30,308 nucleotides of DNA from Chthonomonas sp. UBA6659 (GCA_002455425.1 DKKT01000076.1:55091-85398); one strand, 5' to 3'; numbered from the stretch's first letter, positions 1 to 8,430 are shown. Made by a program: numbers and translations. The notes: generated by a model not told the origin, from the letters alone.

Positions 1-850
1 TCGACGCCAGCCGGAAGAAACCGCCGTCGAGCCAATCGACCAAGCACGAGCGAAGCAGGGGATCGAGGCTAGCCCGGAGCGCACCGGTCTCCCCCATGCG
101 AGCCAGGTACCGGTACGCATTGGGTCGGGGGTACTGGAAGTTCCGCTCGGGAAAGCCGCCCTCCAGGGCGATCGCCGCTTCGATCAGTTCGTTGAACTGC
201 GCGAAGTCGGGTTCGGTCTCTGGAGCCTCGGTGAGTAGGGCCAGGTCTGCGGCTTGGTCGGCGCCCGCGGGGGCAAGTGCGGGATCGAGCTCCTGATAGC
301 GCAGCCACGTCGCCCTCGCCTCGCGGGCTGCCTGCAGGATGAACCGGTAGTCGGTGCGGACGTTCGGGTCGTTCCGAAGGGCCGAGAAGATCATCCGGAG
401 CTTCGGGTCGAGCACCCAGATCTGGAAACCAGGGTCGAAGTCGAGTTGTCCACGGCTAACCGGCAAGAAGATCCCCTGCCACGCAGGCCAAATCGACGTA
501 TCGACCCGCACACAAACGAAGTCCTGATTCAGCCGCTCGACGACTTCGGAATCCCGGAACGCCTGTTCGTCGGCCGCGCGAGCAGCGTTGCTCCATTGGT
601 CGCCGATGACGATGAAGAGCGGTCGATCGCGCAAGCGAGCCTGGGCGAAAGCCTCGGGACCCAGCGGGTACCACTCGATCCGCTGATGGCTTGCCGCCTG
701 TACGTAGTCTCCGGGCTCCGTCAACAGGCGGTTCGGCTTGTCGACGGGCAAGTGCGGACGAACAAGCGTCGTGACGATACCGATCAGCGTCAGGACACCG
801 GTCATGGCAATGGCAGCCGGGTAAACCGTGCGGCGACGGGTGTGAGGCAT
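1..850 (-). CDS. DUF255/SPATA20-like thioredoxin-fold protein, membrane-anchored, truncated by the window edge
   Basis: The frame is open from ATG at 850 to the left edge (283 codons, no stop), so the C-terminal part is missing. Residues about 8-32 form one hydrophobic segment after a basic N-terminus, so a signal anchor or signal peptide is likely. Residues about 58-118 match the start of the DUF255 (YyaL/SPATA20) thioredoxin-like domain: IEWYPLGPEAFAQA, then RPLFIVIGD, then LNQDFVCVRVD. Later, DWLDGGFFRLAS (about 272-283) resembles the family's GGGFHRYS segment before the alpha/alpha-barrel part. The CHWC redox motif normally found after the first strand is replaced by QWSNAAR (85-91), so thiol chemistry at that site looks lost. 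It is divergent from gatC with only 36 bases between the starts. A CATAAT box lies 9 bases before the ATG. Membership rests on motif spacing only, and no substrate can be named. Confidence 0.6.
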   Translation of the reverse strand, partial: MPHTRRRTVYPAAIAMTGVLTLIGIVTTLVRPHLPVDKPNRLLTEPGDYVQAASHQRIEWYPLGPEAFAQARLRDRPLFIVIGDQWSNAARAADEQAFRDSEVVERLNQDFVCVRVDTSIWPAWQGIFLPVSRGQLDFDPGFQIWVLDPKLRMIFSALRNDPNVRTDYRFILQAAREARATWLRYQELDPALAPAGADQAADLALLTEAPETEPDFAQFNELIEAAIALEGGFPERNFQYPRPNAYRYLARMGETGALRASLDPLLRSCLVDWLDGGFFRLAS

Positions 851-859
851 CGGTTTTCT

Positions 860-879
860 ATTATGCGAGGTTGCATAAT
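860..879. promoter_or_regulatory. Inverted repeat forming two divergent -10-like boxes between the DUF255 gene and gatC
   Basis: ATTATGC (860-866) and GCATAAT (873-879) are perfect 7-base inverted arms around a 6-base centre. Read on the plus strand, CATAAT (874-879) ends 7 bases before the gatC ATG at 887. Read on the minus strand, CATAAT (865-860) ends 9 bases before the ATG at 850. The arms therefore look like back-to-back -10 elements for divergent transcription. The symmetry could also be a protein-binding site. No clear -35 boxes were seen. Confidence 0.5.
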
Positions 880-886
880 GGTCCTC

Positions 887-1177
887 ATGTCCATCTCGCT
901 CGACGAAGTCCAGCATGTCGCCCATCTCGCGCGGCTCGATCTCGATGAGGCCGAGTTGCTGGCGTTTCAAGGCGAGTTGAACGCGCTGCTCGGGCACTTC
1001 GAGGATATCGCCGACCTGGACGTCTCGAACACGCTTCCGAAGCCCCATGCCGTCGCTCTGCTCAACGTCTTTGCCGATGATATGGCTGAGGACGGCCTGC
1101 CTCGTGAACGAGCGATGGGCAACGCCGCCACGACTCGAGCTGGGCTCTTCCTGGTTCCGAAGATCATCGAGGATTGA
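887..1177 (+). CDS. gatC: Asp-tRNA(Asn)/Glu-tRNA(Gln) amidotransferase subunit C
   Basis: GatC is the small subunit that holds GatA and GatB together in the complex that amidates misacylated Glu-tRNA(Gln) and/or Asp-tRNA(Asn) in the cytoplasm. The 96-residue product has the usual family length and N-terminal signature (EVQHVAHLARLDLDEAEL), followed by the typical FEDIADLDV and a C-terminal LVPKIIED segment. In-frame starts also exist at 863 and 878. I choose ATG 887 because CATAAT ends exactly 7 bases upstream, the same arrangement as pheA, and because the family normally begins a few residues before EVQHVA. ATG 878 has GAGG (867-870) at good spacing and remains possible. The gene is followed after 3 bases by gatA, so the two form an operon. 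gatB is not in this window. Confidence 0.93.
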   Translation: MSISLDEVQHVAHLARLDLDEAELLAFQGELNALLGHFEDIADLDVSNTLPKPHAVALLNVFADDMAEDGLPRERAMGNAATTRAGLFLVPKIIED

Positions 1178-1180
1178 CGC

Positions 1181-2629
1181 TTGAGCCTGACGACGCTCTC
1201 AGCCGCGGAGTTGGGTCGCCTGCTGAGCCGGCGTGACGTGGCCGCCCGCGAGGTCGCCCAGGCCTATCTCGACGCGATCCAGCGCAAAGATCCGACGCTC
1301 GGGGCCTACCTCACGGTCGATCCGGAGCGCACCCTCGCCGAGGCCGACGTCGCGCAAAGCAAGATCGACGCCGGTGACGCGGGTCCGCTTGGGGGCGTAC
1401 CCGTGGCGATCAAGGACAACATTTCGACCGCGGACCAGCGGACGACTTGCGCATCCAAGGTCCTCAAGGGGTACATCCCTCCCTTCGACGCGACCGTCTG
1501 TACCCGCCTCAGGGATGCCGGGCTCGTCGGGTTGGGGAAAGTCAATCTCGATGAGTTTGCGATGGGGACCTCCTGTGAGAACAGCGCATTCCAGCTGACG
1601 CACAACCCCTGGGATCCCGATCGCTCCCCCGGAGGCAGCTCGGGGGGATCGTCGGCCGCAGTTGCCGGTGGGATCGCCCCCCTTGCTCTCGGCTCCGACA
1701 CGGGCGGTTCGATCCGGATGCCGGCCTCGCTCTGCGGGGTGGTCGGATTCAAACCGACCTACGGACGCGTCTCGCGCTATGGGCTCGTGGCGTTCGGATC
1801 GAGCCTTGATCAAATCGGTCCGTTTGGACGCAATGTGGAAGACGCGGCGTTGCTCGCCGCGGCAATCAGCGGCCATGATCCGAGAGACAGCACGTCGCTC
1901 GCGAGGCCCCCGATCGCGACCGACGCCCTCCGCTCCGGTCGCCTCCACGGAATCCGCCTCGCCCTCCCCTTGGAGCTGATGTCGGACGCGGCCGAGCCCG
2001 GCGTCCTGGATTCGGTTCGGGCCGCTTGCGCCAAGCTCGAAGCTGAAGGGGCGACCGTCGAGGAGGTCTCGACGCCCTCCGTGCGGTACGGGGTCACCAC
2101 CTACTATCTAATCGCGCCATCCGAGGCGAGCAGCAATCTCGCCCGATTCGACGGTATCCGCTATGGTTCGCAGGTCGACGGGTCGGGCCACGTCGGCACG
2201 GTCGCCGCGACCCGAGGCAAGCTCTTCGGTCACGAGGTGAAGGCGCGCATCATGATCGGCACCTACGCCCTTTCGGCCGGTTACTACGACGCCTACTACG
2301 TCCGTGCCCAACAAGTGCGGGCCCTGATGGCCCAGGAGTTCGAGACGCTGTTCGATCGCTTCGACGCCGTCATCTCGCCCACGAGCCCCGTGGTTGCGTT
2401 CCGCCTAGGTGAACTCAGCCGCGATCCTCTCGCCCTGAAGCTCCTCGACACCTGCACGATCCCCGCGAACATGGGCGGTTTCCCCGCGATTTCGATCCCG
2501 TGCGGACTGAGTGATGGTCTGCCGGTCGGTCTCCAGCTCATGAGTCCGGTCATGTCCGATGAGAAGTTGCTGCAACTCGCGTGGGCCGCGGAGCAGGTCT
2601 TGGGATCGCTCGACCTTCCGCTTGGTTAG
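1181..2629 (+). CDS. gatA: Asp-tRNA(Asn)/Glu-tRNA(Gln) amidotransferase subunit A
   Basis: GatA is the glutaminase subunit that frees ammonia from glutamine for transamidation of Glu-tRNA(Gln) or Asp-tRNA(Asn). The 482-residue product is full length and has the amidase-signature Ser-cisSer-Lys triad: K78 in VAIKDN, S153 in GGSSGGSS and S177 in GSDTGGSIR. Conserved FKPTYGRVSRYG and DQIGPF segments follow. The start is TTG, 3 bases after the gatC stop. Its weak initiation and closeness suggest translational coupling to gatC. The stop codon overlaps that of the convergent pheA gene by four bases (TTAG, 2626-2629), leaving no space for a separate terminator. Confidence 0.95.
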   Translation: MSLTTLSAAELGRLLSRRDVAAREVAQAYLDAIQRKDPTLGAYLTVDPERTLAEADVAQSKIDAGDAGPLGGVPVAIKDNISTADQRTTCASKVLKGYIPPFDATVCTRLRDAGLVGLGKVNLDEFAMGTSCENSAFQLTHNPWDPDRSPGGSSGGSSAAVAGGIAPLALGSDTGGSIRMPASLCGVVGFKPTYGRVSRYGLVAFGSSLDQIGPFGRNVEDAALLAAAISGHDPRDSTSLARPPIATDALRSGRLHGIRLALPLELMSDAAEPGVLDSVRAACAKLEAEGATVEEVSTPSVRYGVTTYYLIAPSEASSNLARFDGIRYGSQVDGSGHVGTVAATRGKLFGHEVKARIMIGTYALSAGYYDAYYVRAQQVRALMAQEFETLFDRFDAVISPTSPVVAFRLGELSRDPLALKLLDTCTIPANMGGFPAISIPCGLSDGLPVGLQLMSPVMSDEKLLQLAWAAEQVLGSLDLPLG

Positions 2630-3720
2630 GTTTCCGGTCCTTCGGAGGACGGGTAGCTCCCCAGTACCGTGGTTTCGAGCGCGCTCGTTTTCAGCACGTC
2701 GATCGCTTTCTTGAGGTTCGAATCGGTTCGGTGGCCGACGCAGTCGACGTAGAAAATGTACTCAAAGGTCGCGCGTTGGGCCGGCCGCGATTCGATCATC
2801 ATCAGGTTTACGCCGTGCTCGACGAACGCACCGAGTGCCCGATACAGCTCGCCCGGTCGGTTGCGCAGGTTGAAAAGTAGGCTCGTTTTGTCCCGACCCG
2901 TCTTGTTCGGCTCGTTGTAGCCGATGACGATGAAGCGGGTTCGGTTGTCGCTGTTGTCCTCGATGTGGTCGACGAGAATTGGAATCCCCAGCGTCTCGGC
3001 CGCGAATCGATTGGCGATCGCCGCTCCATGGGGATCGGTCAGCGCCTTCTCGGCCGCCCTGGCCGTGGGCACCGTCTCGATCACCTCGGCCCGGGGCAGG
3101 TTCCCGCGGAGCCAGCGCTTGCACTGGTTCGCCGGCTGCGGTCCGGCGTAGACCCGCTGTATCGCTTCCAGATCGTCGCTCAAGCTCACCAAGTGGTGAT
3201 GGATGGCGACAAAGGTCTCGGCACAAATCTTGACATTCGTCTGAGGGAACATGTCGAGCGTTTCCGGCACGACTCCGGCCGTTGAATTCTCGATCGGGGC
3301 GACGCCATAGTCGGCATTTCCGTGCTCGACGGCGAGGAAGACGTCTTGGATCGAGTCCTGCGGGAGAAACGTCGTGCTCGAACCGAAGGTCTGCACGGCG
3401 GCGATGTGCGTGAACGTCGCCGGCGGACCCCAAAAGGCGACCTGGAGCGGCTTCTCGGCTGCCCGAGCCGCGGAGATGATCTCTCGGAAGATCGCTTGCA
3501 ACTGAGGCGCCCGGAGGGGCCCGGGATTCGCCGTCGCGAGCCGATCAAAGATCTCCCGCTCGCGCTCGGGAGTGAAGAACGGCTTCTGATCGCGGCCCTT
3601 GACTCTCCCGACTTCCTGCGCCAGGGACGCCCTTTCGTTGAGCAATCGCACGAGGTCGCTGTCGATGCGATCGATCTCGCCGCGGATCTCGTCCAGGTTG
3701 CGCATCGGTCGCTCTGGCAT
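2626..3720 (-). CDS. pheA: Bifunctional chorismate mutase / prephenate dehydratase (P-protein)
   Basis: This fused enzyme converts chorismate to prephenate and then to phenylpyruvate for phenylalanine synthesis. The 364 residues show three parts. A chorismate-mutase type II (AroQ) helical domain covers about 7-90 (LDEIRGEIDRIDSDLVRLLNER). The prephenate dehydratase domain covers about 93-270, with GPPATFTH, APIENSTAG and the catalytic NRTRF (T261, F263). A C-terminal ACT domain follows, with RPGELYRALGAF and ESRP (310-313), so allosteric feedback by phenylalanine is likely. I choose ATG 3720: CATAAT (3733-3728) ends 7 bases before it, and the alternative ATG at 3729 overlaps that box. The -10 and the first 176 bases lie inside the open frame of the upstream serine hydrolase. 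The gene is convergent with gatA and overlaps its stop. Confidence 0.95.
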   Translation of the reverse strand: MPERPMRNLDEIRGEIDRIDSDLVRLLNERASLAQEVGRVKGRDQKPFFTPEREREIFDRLATANPGPLRAPQLQAIFREIISAARAAEKPLQVAFWGPPATFTHIAAVQTFGSSTTFLPQDSIQDVFLAVEHGNADYGVAPIENSTAGVVPETLDMFPQTNVKICAETFVAIHHHLVSLSDDLEAIQRVYAGPQPANQCKRWLRGNLPRAEVIETVPTARAAEKALTDPHGAAIANRFAAETLGIPILVDHIEDNSDNRTRFIVIGYNEPNKTGRDKTSLLFNLRNRPGELYRALGAFVEHGVNLMMIESRPAQRATFEYIFYVDCVGHRTDSNLKKAIDVLKTSALETTVLGSYPSSEGPET

Positions 3721-5266
3721 GGAGTCCATTATGGCGTTTCGATCGGTTCGAAACGCGCTTCAAGGGCACCGTTCCGGGCAGCTCGTGGTCTTCCAGCTGG
3801 AGGGTCGCAGCCTTCCCGTTTGAGTCCAAGGTGAAGGTGACCCCATAGTCGACGTTGGGACTCTCCGCATAGGGCGCATAAACGAACACATCGCGATTGA
3901 AGTGGCGAAGTACGTACTCCTTGCCGCTCACCGGGTAACGCACGGCAAGCTTGCCGCCCCGCTCCACGACCTCGACCTCGCCGAGGTACTCGCCCGCATA
4001 TCGGCCCACGTACGCACTGAGGGGCGCGGAGGACAGCGGCGAGGTCGGAGCTTTGGTATAGCGCTCGGCCTGCGCGTTCATCATCTTCGTGAAGGTGTCG
4101 TATAGCGCGGTCCATCGTGCCAGCCAGTCGGTCGTCTTCTTGCTGCGTTGGGCATCGTCGATGAACTGGGCGCTGACTGCCTCGGGGAGGCCGGTCGGGA
4201 ACGCGTTGCATAGAACGATGATGCCGAGCTGCTCCTGTGGAAGCAGGGTGACGAGAGTTCGCGCGCCTTGGCTGAAGGCTCCGGCGTGCCCCCAGCGAAC
4301 CTGGCCGTTCGGCTCGTACTCTACGTTCCAGCCGAGCCCGTAGAACGAAGCGTTGCCGGTGATCGGGTCCGCGCCTCGGTGAATCTGCGGCATGTGGGTT
4401 TCCGACAGGGCCGCCTCGTCGATCCATCGCTTGCCGCCTTGGATGCCTCCACCGAGCTCGAGACGCAGCCACTGGGCGAGATCGCGAGCGGTCGAACTCG
4501 CACCCCCGGCCGGAGCTTGGGCGTCGGGCTCCCGTCTGGCCAGCGCGCGCCAGGCACCGCCCTCGAGCGCGTGAAGGGTGGCCCGATTGTCGTGCTTGAG
4601 GAGATCCGCATAACGGTAGCTGGTGGAAGCCATGCCCAGCGGCTTGAACAACTCGCGTTCGGCAAGACTGGGCCAGTCCAATCCGGTCGGCTTCGCCGCG
4701 GCGACCGCACCCGTGGTGATCCCGAAGTTGGAATAGGAATAGGCCGAACGGAAACTACTTGCGGCGGGTACATACCGCAATCGTCGCAGAATCTCCGCTT
4801 GATCGATCCCGGTCATTTCGAGATCGTTGCCGGCATCGCCAGGAAGACCACTGCGATGGCAGAAGAAGTCGCGGACCGTAACCTCGCGGCTCGGATAGGG
4901 ATCGTTCATCTGGAACTCGGGCATAAGATTGGAGACCTTGGAGTCCCAGGAGACGACCTTCTTGCCGACCAGCGAGGCGACGACGGTGGCGGAAATCGGC
5001 TTCGACATGCTCGCGAGCTGGAAAACGGTGTTCTCGCTCACGGCCGCGTCCTTGCCGACCTCGCGCACGCCATAGCCCTTGAGCCATACGATCTCATCGC
5101 GATAGACGACGACCACCGCAACCCCCGGAACACGGGTCTTCTCCATCGCACTCTTCACGTACGCATCGAGCTTCGGAAGGGCCTCACGAACGCTCTCGGG
5201 AGTGGTGAGCCCGGAGGGTTGGGTGAATCCAGTGAATCCGACGACGGCGGAGACAAACAGAAGCAT
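3545..5266 (-). CDS. Secreted serine hydrolase, class C beta-lactamase/DD-peptidase family, with C-terminal DUF3471-like domain
   Basis: The 573-codon frame starts at ATG 5266 with a short hydrophobic leader (LLFVSAVVGFTGF). It carries the beta-lactamase-fold catalytic motifs: SMSK (S86-K89), YSN (178-180) and HAG (327-329). A beta-rich domain at about 415-505 (YVGRYAGEYLGEVEV to DHELPGTVPLKRV) resembles DUF3471, common after this fold in exported esterases and peptidases. The substrate is unknown; family members hydrolyse esters, D-amino-acid peptides or beta-lactams. A natural end is expected near residue 505. Instead the frame continues for an arginine-rich tail of about 68 residues, the last 58 codons overlapping pheA in another frame, to TGA at 3545. 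A single-base indel near the end would instead give TAA at 3729. CAGAAT ends 6 bases before the start. Confidence 0.82.
   Translation of the reverse strand: MLLFVSAVVGFTGFTQPSGLTTPESVREALPKLDAYVKSAMEKTRVPGVAVVVVYRDEIVWLKGYGVREVGKDAAVSENTVFQLASMSKPISATVVASLVGKKVVSWDSKVSNLMPEFQMNDPYPSREVTVRDFFCHRSGLPGDAGNDLEMTGIDQAEILRRLRYVPAASSFRSAYSYSNFGITTGAVAAAKPTGLDWPSLAERELFKPLGMASTSYRYADLLKHDNRATLHALEGGAWRALARREPDAQAPAGGASSTARDLAQWLRLELGGGIQGGKRWIDEAALSETHMPQIHRGADPITGNASFYGLGWNVEYEPNGQVRWGHAGAFSQGARTLVTLLPQEQLGIIVLCNAFPTGLPEAVSAQFIDDAQRSKKTTDWLARWTALYDTFTKMMNAQAERYTKAPTSPLSSAPLSAYVGRYAGEYLGEVEVVERGGKLAVRYPVSGKEYVLRHFNRDVFVYAPYAESPNVDYGVTFTLDSNGKAATLQLEDHELPGTVPLKRVSNRSKRHNGLHARATDAQPGRDPRRDRSHRQRPRAIAQRKGVPGAGSRESQGPRSEAVLHSRARAGDL
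3728..3733 (-). promoter_or_regulatory. -10-like box CATAAT for a leaderless pheA transcript
   Basis: CATAAT on the minus strand is followed by GGACTCC and then ATG (3720). No Shine-Dalgarno sequence precedes the start. The hexamer and 7-base spacing are identical to those at gatC. Confidence 0.45.
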
Positions 5267-5280
5267 AGGCGCATTCTGGC

Positions 5281-5309
5281 AAAGAAAGGCCCCCGCACGA
5301 GGCGGGGGC
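5281..5309 (-). terminator. Rho-independent terminator after the GH15 gene
   Basis: Perfect arms GCCCCCGC (5289-5296) and GCGGGGGC (5302-5309) enclose a 5-base loop. On the minus strand the stem is followed by a T-rich CTTTCTTT. It lies 26 bases beyond the GH15 stop and just before the serine hydrolase start, so the two genes are probably separate transcription units. Confidence 0.8.
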
Positions 5310-5334
5310 AGGAGGTTTCGAGCAATCCGGACCG

Positions 5335-8300
5335 CTAGGGTGACCCGGGAGGGCCGCCCAGCTGTCCAATGAGGACCCGAACCGTCGTCGTCGCGCCGGC
5401 TCCGGTCGCTAGGGGAATGTTGGCCAGGCCGCGGTTCGCAACGCTGTCCGTCAGCAAAGAGATCTTCACTCCATTCCGCGTCGGCTTTGCAAGAAATGTG
5501 TTCGCCCGCGGCGCCTTGATCCACGCGGAGAGGTTGCAGGGGAGCCCGGTGACGTTCGTGATCGTCAGCGTAATCCAGCTCGTGTTCTCCGAGTAGGTGA
5601 TGTTGAACCGATGCGAGCCCATCCGCAGGTTGTTGAAGGTCATGGTCGGCCAACTCGTCGGGAGCTTCGGCGCGATGCGCAGCGTGTTCCCGAACGCATC
5701 GGGCGTCCAGTCGAGGAACGCCATGATCGAGTCCATGTAGGTCGACATCGACTCCCACGCGTTGGGGTACGCGGTCTGGAGCCGGAAGTCCGGATAGACG
5801 AGGCTGTTCGATGGCGTAATCTGCTCGGCTCCGAATCCGATCGGACCCAAGAAGGGGAAGAGCACGTCGATTCGCGACTTGTGGTTGTCGATGTCGCCTT
5901 TGCCCTTTGTGTAGTCGCCGCGTTCGGCGTAGAACAGGCCGTACCAGAGAGTCGTGAGCCACCAGGCGCTCCCGTTCCAGTACGTATCGCCCCAGTACCG
6001 GTTGATCGTGTTCTGGAACTCGCCGCTGAAGTTCACGAGCGGCTGGTTGTTGCCCCAGCGATCGGTTGCGACCCCGTTGATGCGATCCATAACGAGCTTC
6101 GCCTGAGGGTCGGTCGGGCTGATCGTCTGGAACGGGTAGACGATGCCGAGCTGGGAGATGTCGCAGTTCTCGCCGTTCCAGGTGAGTCGATCGCGGACAC
6201 CCTGCGCGATGTCGTTGGCACGCTGAGTGAAGGTCGTCGCGTCCGCGTTGAATCCGAGCCGCGTCGCGACGGAGGCGGCATCCCGGAGGCCGCGCTCGAT
6301 GTTGGCGTTCGAGTAGATGAACGTGTCGAATCGATCCTCCCAGACGTTCATCGAGTACATCAGCTTGAATGGATCCGCGTAGTAGAGCCGGCTGTCGATC
6401 GAACTGTCCTCGCTGCTCGCCCGGGCGGCCTCGTACACGATGCCGTAATTCGCTTGGAGCCAAGCGAGGTCGCCGGTCGCGTCAGCTTGGAACTTGACGC
6501 CCCACGGCACGACGGCCGTCTCATCGACCTGAGGCGCGCTCCAAACGATGTACCCGTCCGTCGTGTACTTCTGGTACCAGAAGCCCTTCCCCCACGTGTC
6601 GTTGGCGCGGTATGCGACGTCCTTCAGGAAGCGATAGACCTCCCTGGCCTCAGGGAAATGGCCTGCACGCGCAAGCGTCACGGCGGCGTACGCCGCGTCG
6701 CGCGGCCACACGAAGGGATAGGCCCCGTTGTGCATGCCGGCCACGACACCGCCACCCTTACCGTCCAGGTGGAGCGCGGTTCCGAGCTTGCTGCGTACCC
6801 AGAGGTCATCGTAACGCTGTTCCGGCGTGTCGACGACGACGCCCTCGTTGATCCAGTTCTGCCAGTACGTATTCGTCTGGTTTTGGATCGTCTGCATCGA
6901 CGTGGAGTGGAACCAGTCGAGCGCGGGAGCTGTCTGCCAAGCGTAGGTCCCCGACGCCCAAGCGAAGTTGTCGAATCCGCCCGCGAGCGCAAAGTTCAGT
7001 TCGCGGGACTCGCCCGGGTTGAGCGTGAGTTTGACTCCGATCCACCCCTGGCCGTTGTCGCTGCTCGTGTCGCGCCACGAGTCGGTCGCGGCGGTGCCTG
7101 CACTGCCACCGACGGCATTGCAGACCTTGAGGGCGGCCGCCAGGTACACGGAGACGCTCTTCTGATAGTCGGGGAAAGAAGTCGGGTTGTACTCACCGTT
7201 GCTGCTCGTGAAGCGGGGCACGTTGTCGTAGGCGACCATCGCACCTCGGGCCATGTCGGTGAACATCACGTCGTGCGCATCGCCTCCGTTGAGTGCGAAG
7301 TCACCATAGATGTAGAAATTGAGGGTTCGGGGGGAGCCGCCGTGGTTCGTCAAGATCACCCGCTTCACGTAGAGTCCACGGTTCGGAACCCCGCCGTTGT
7401 CGTTCGGGAACGTGATCCCTTTCGGAGCAAAGTCGTACTGGACCACGCCGATGTTGCTCCCGTTCCCCACGAACGTGGAACTCGTTTGGACCACGTTCGA
7501 GTTCGGGACGTAGCTCTGAGCCACGCCGGTGTAGTCGCCCCCGTTCTGGTTGGACATCCAGAACGTCTTCCCGTCGACCCGGATACCGGCCATCACTTGG
7601 TTGATGTTCATCTGACCGCGATGATCGAGCGGCAATCCGGGCGGGAAGGTGTCGAGTCCCCCGGAGTAGCCTTCGTTCTTGGTGCCCATTCCCTGAACAC
7701 ACCCTGCCGACGGGTAATACACATCGTAAAGCGTGCCGTTCTGATCCAGCATCGCGTTGAGGTAGTTGTTACCGGCAACCGCCTCTTCCTTCCAGAACCG
7801 AACCGGCGGGTAGCCGACTTGATGATCCACGAACGCGGAACCCTTGCCCGGCCAAGCGAGCTTATTGGTGAATTCGTGGGTGAGCGGCGTGTTGGCCGCG
7901 TCGTTGCACACATTGTCCGAGCAGCCATAGTTGTTCGAGAAGACCTCGAGGCCGCCGCTGCTATGCCAAGCGCCGATGCGATACCGAAGACGGGTGCCAA
8001 AACCGCGAGTTCCGCTCGGCAACGTCGCCTTCCACCAGTCGATGTTCCCCGAACCCGACGGCTCGTTCCGAACGAAGGTGACCTGGCTTACTGCGGACCT
8101 CAACACCTGGGTCGAACCGCTCGGCACGCCCCGAACTCCGGAAGGCACGGTTCCATCCGTGGTGTAGTAGATCGCCACGTCCGTGTAGAAAAACGAGTAG
8201 CCGATCTTGATCCACAGATCCACGGCCTCGTCCTCGCGGGGAATCTCCGGCTCGCGCATCGTGATCGATGGGCTTTCACCAAACACCGACGTCGCCGGAA

Positions 8301-8388
8301 CGTGCTCGACGAACTCGGGTGTGGCGAAGCTCGTGGCAACGACGAGAAGGAAGCCCAAGGCGGCGGAAACATGGCGAAGTTTGAACAT
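5335..8388 (-). CDS. Secreted GH15-family glucoamylase-like glycoside hydrolase
   Basis: The 1017-residue protein begins with a signal peptide (residues 1-22, ending SFA). Residues about 40-170 form a beta-rich N-terminal region that could be a carbohydrate-binding or isoamylase-like domain. From about 205 the layout matches bacterial GH15: a beta-sandwich with GNNYLNAMLDQNGTLYDVYYP, then an (alpha/alpha)6 catalytic part with AYPFVWPRDAAYAAVTLARAG (WPRD at 561-564), SAPQVDETAVVPWG (E623 is a candidate catalytic acid) and WNGSAWWLTTLWYGLFYAERG. A beta-rich C-terminal segment follows to 1017. GH15 enzymes release glucose from chain ends of starch, dextrins or related alpha-glucans, here outside the cytoplasm. 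ATG 8388 is preceded by AAGGA at 5-base spacing. A long leader holds a stem-loop and a palindromic operator candidate. The exact glycosidic specificity cannot be read from sequence. Confidence 0.85.
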   Translation of the reverse strand: MFKLRHVSAALGFLLVVATSFATPEFVEHVPATSVFGESPSITMREPEIPREDEAVDLWIKIGYSFFYTDVAIYYTTDGTVPSGVRGVPSGSTQVLRSAVSQVTFVRNEPSGSGNIDWWKATLPSGTRGFGTRLRYRIGAWHSSGGLEVFSNNYGCSDNVCNDAANTPLTHEFTNKLAWPGKGSAFVDHQVGYPPVRFWKEEAVAGNNYLNAMLDQNGTLYDVYYPSAGCVQGMGTKNEGYSGGLDTFPPGLPLDHRGQMNINQVMAGIRVDGKTFWMSNQNGGDYTGVAQSYVPNSNVVQTSSTFVGNGSNIGVVQYDFAPKGITFPNDNGGVPNRGLYVKRVILTNHGGSPRTLNFYIYGDFALNGGDAHDVMFTDMARGAMVAYDNVPRFTSSNGEYNPTSFPDYQKSVSVYLAAALKVCNAVGGSAGTAATDSWRDTSSDNGQGWIGVKLTLNPGESRELNFALAGGFDNFAWASGTYAWQTAPALDWFHSTSMQTIQNQTNTYWQNWINEGVVVDTPEQRYDDLWVRSKLGTALHLDGKGGGVVAGMHNGAYPFVWPRDAAYAAVTLARAGHFPEAREVYRFLKDVAYRANDTWGKGFWYQKYTTDGYIVWSAPQVDETAVVPWGVKFQADATGDLAWLQANYGIVYEAARASSEDSSIDSRLYYADPFKLMYSMNVWEDRFDTFIYSNANIERGLRDAASVATRLGFNADATTFTQRANDIAQGVRDRLTWNGENCDISQLGIVYPFQTISPTDPQAKLVMDRINGVATDRWGNNQPLVNFSGEFQNTINRYWGDTYWNGSAWWLTTLWYGLFYAERGDYTKGKGDIDNHKSRIDVLFPFLGPIGFGAEQITPSNSLVYPDFRLQTAYPNAWESMSTYMDSIMAFLDWTPDAFGNTLRIAPKLPTSWPTMTFNNLRMGSHRFNITYSENTSWITLTITNVTGLPCNLSAWIKAPRANTFLAKPTRNGVKISLLTDSVANRGLANIPLATGAGATTTVRVLIGQLGGPPGSP

Positions 8389-8410
8389 AGTCGTCCTTAT
8401 GAAATCAGGC

Positions 8411-8430
8411 GCCCAGGGCTGACCCTAGGC
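8411..8430 (-). promoter_or_regulatory. Stem-loop in the GH15 mRNA leader region
   Basis: GCCCAGGG (8411-8418) and CCCTAGGC (8423-8430) form 8-base arms with one mismatch around a CTGA loop, between the operator palindrome and the Shine-Dalgarno. It could stabilise the mRNA or be a second protein-binding dyad. Confidence 0.35.

Noticed and set aside
254..886. N-terminal extension of the gatC frame
   Set aside because: It runs antisense to the DUF255-like gene, adds residues unlike any GatC, and the family start is at 887 (or 878).
5267..6463. Upstream extension of the serine hydrolase frame
   Set aside because: It lies inside the GH15 coding region and the terminator, has no family similarity, and would bury the leader peptide.
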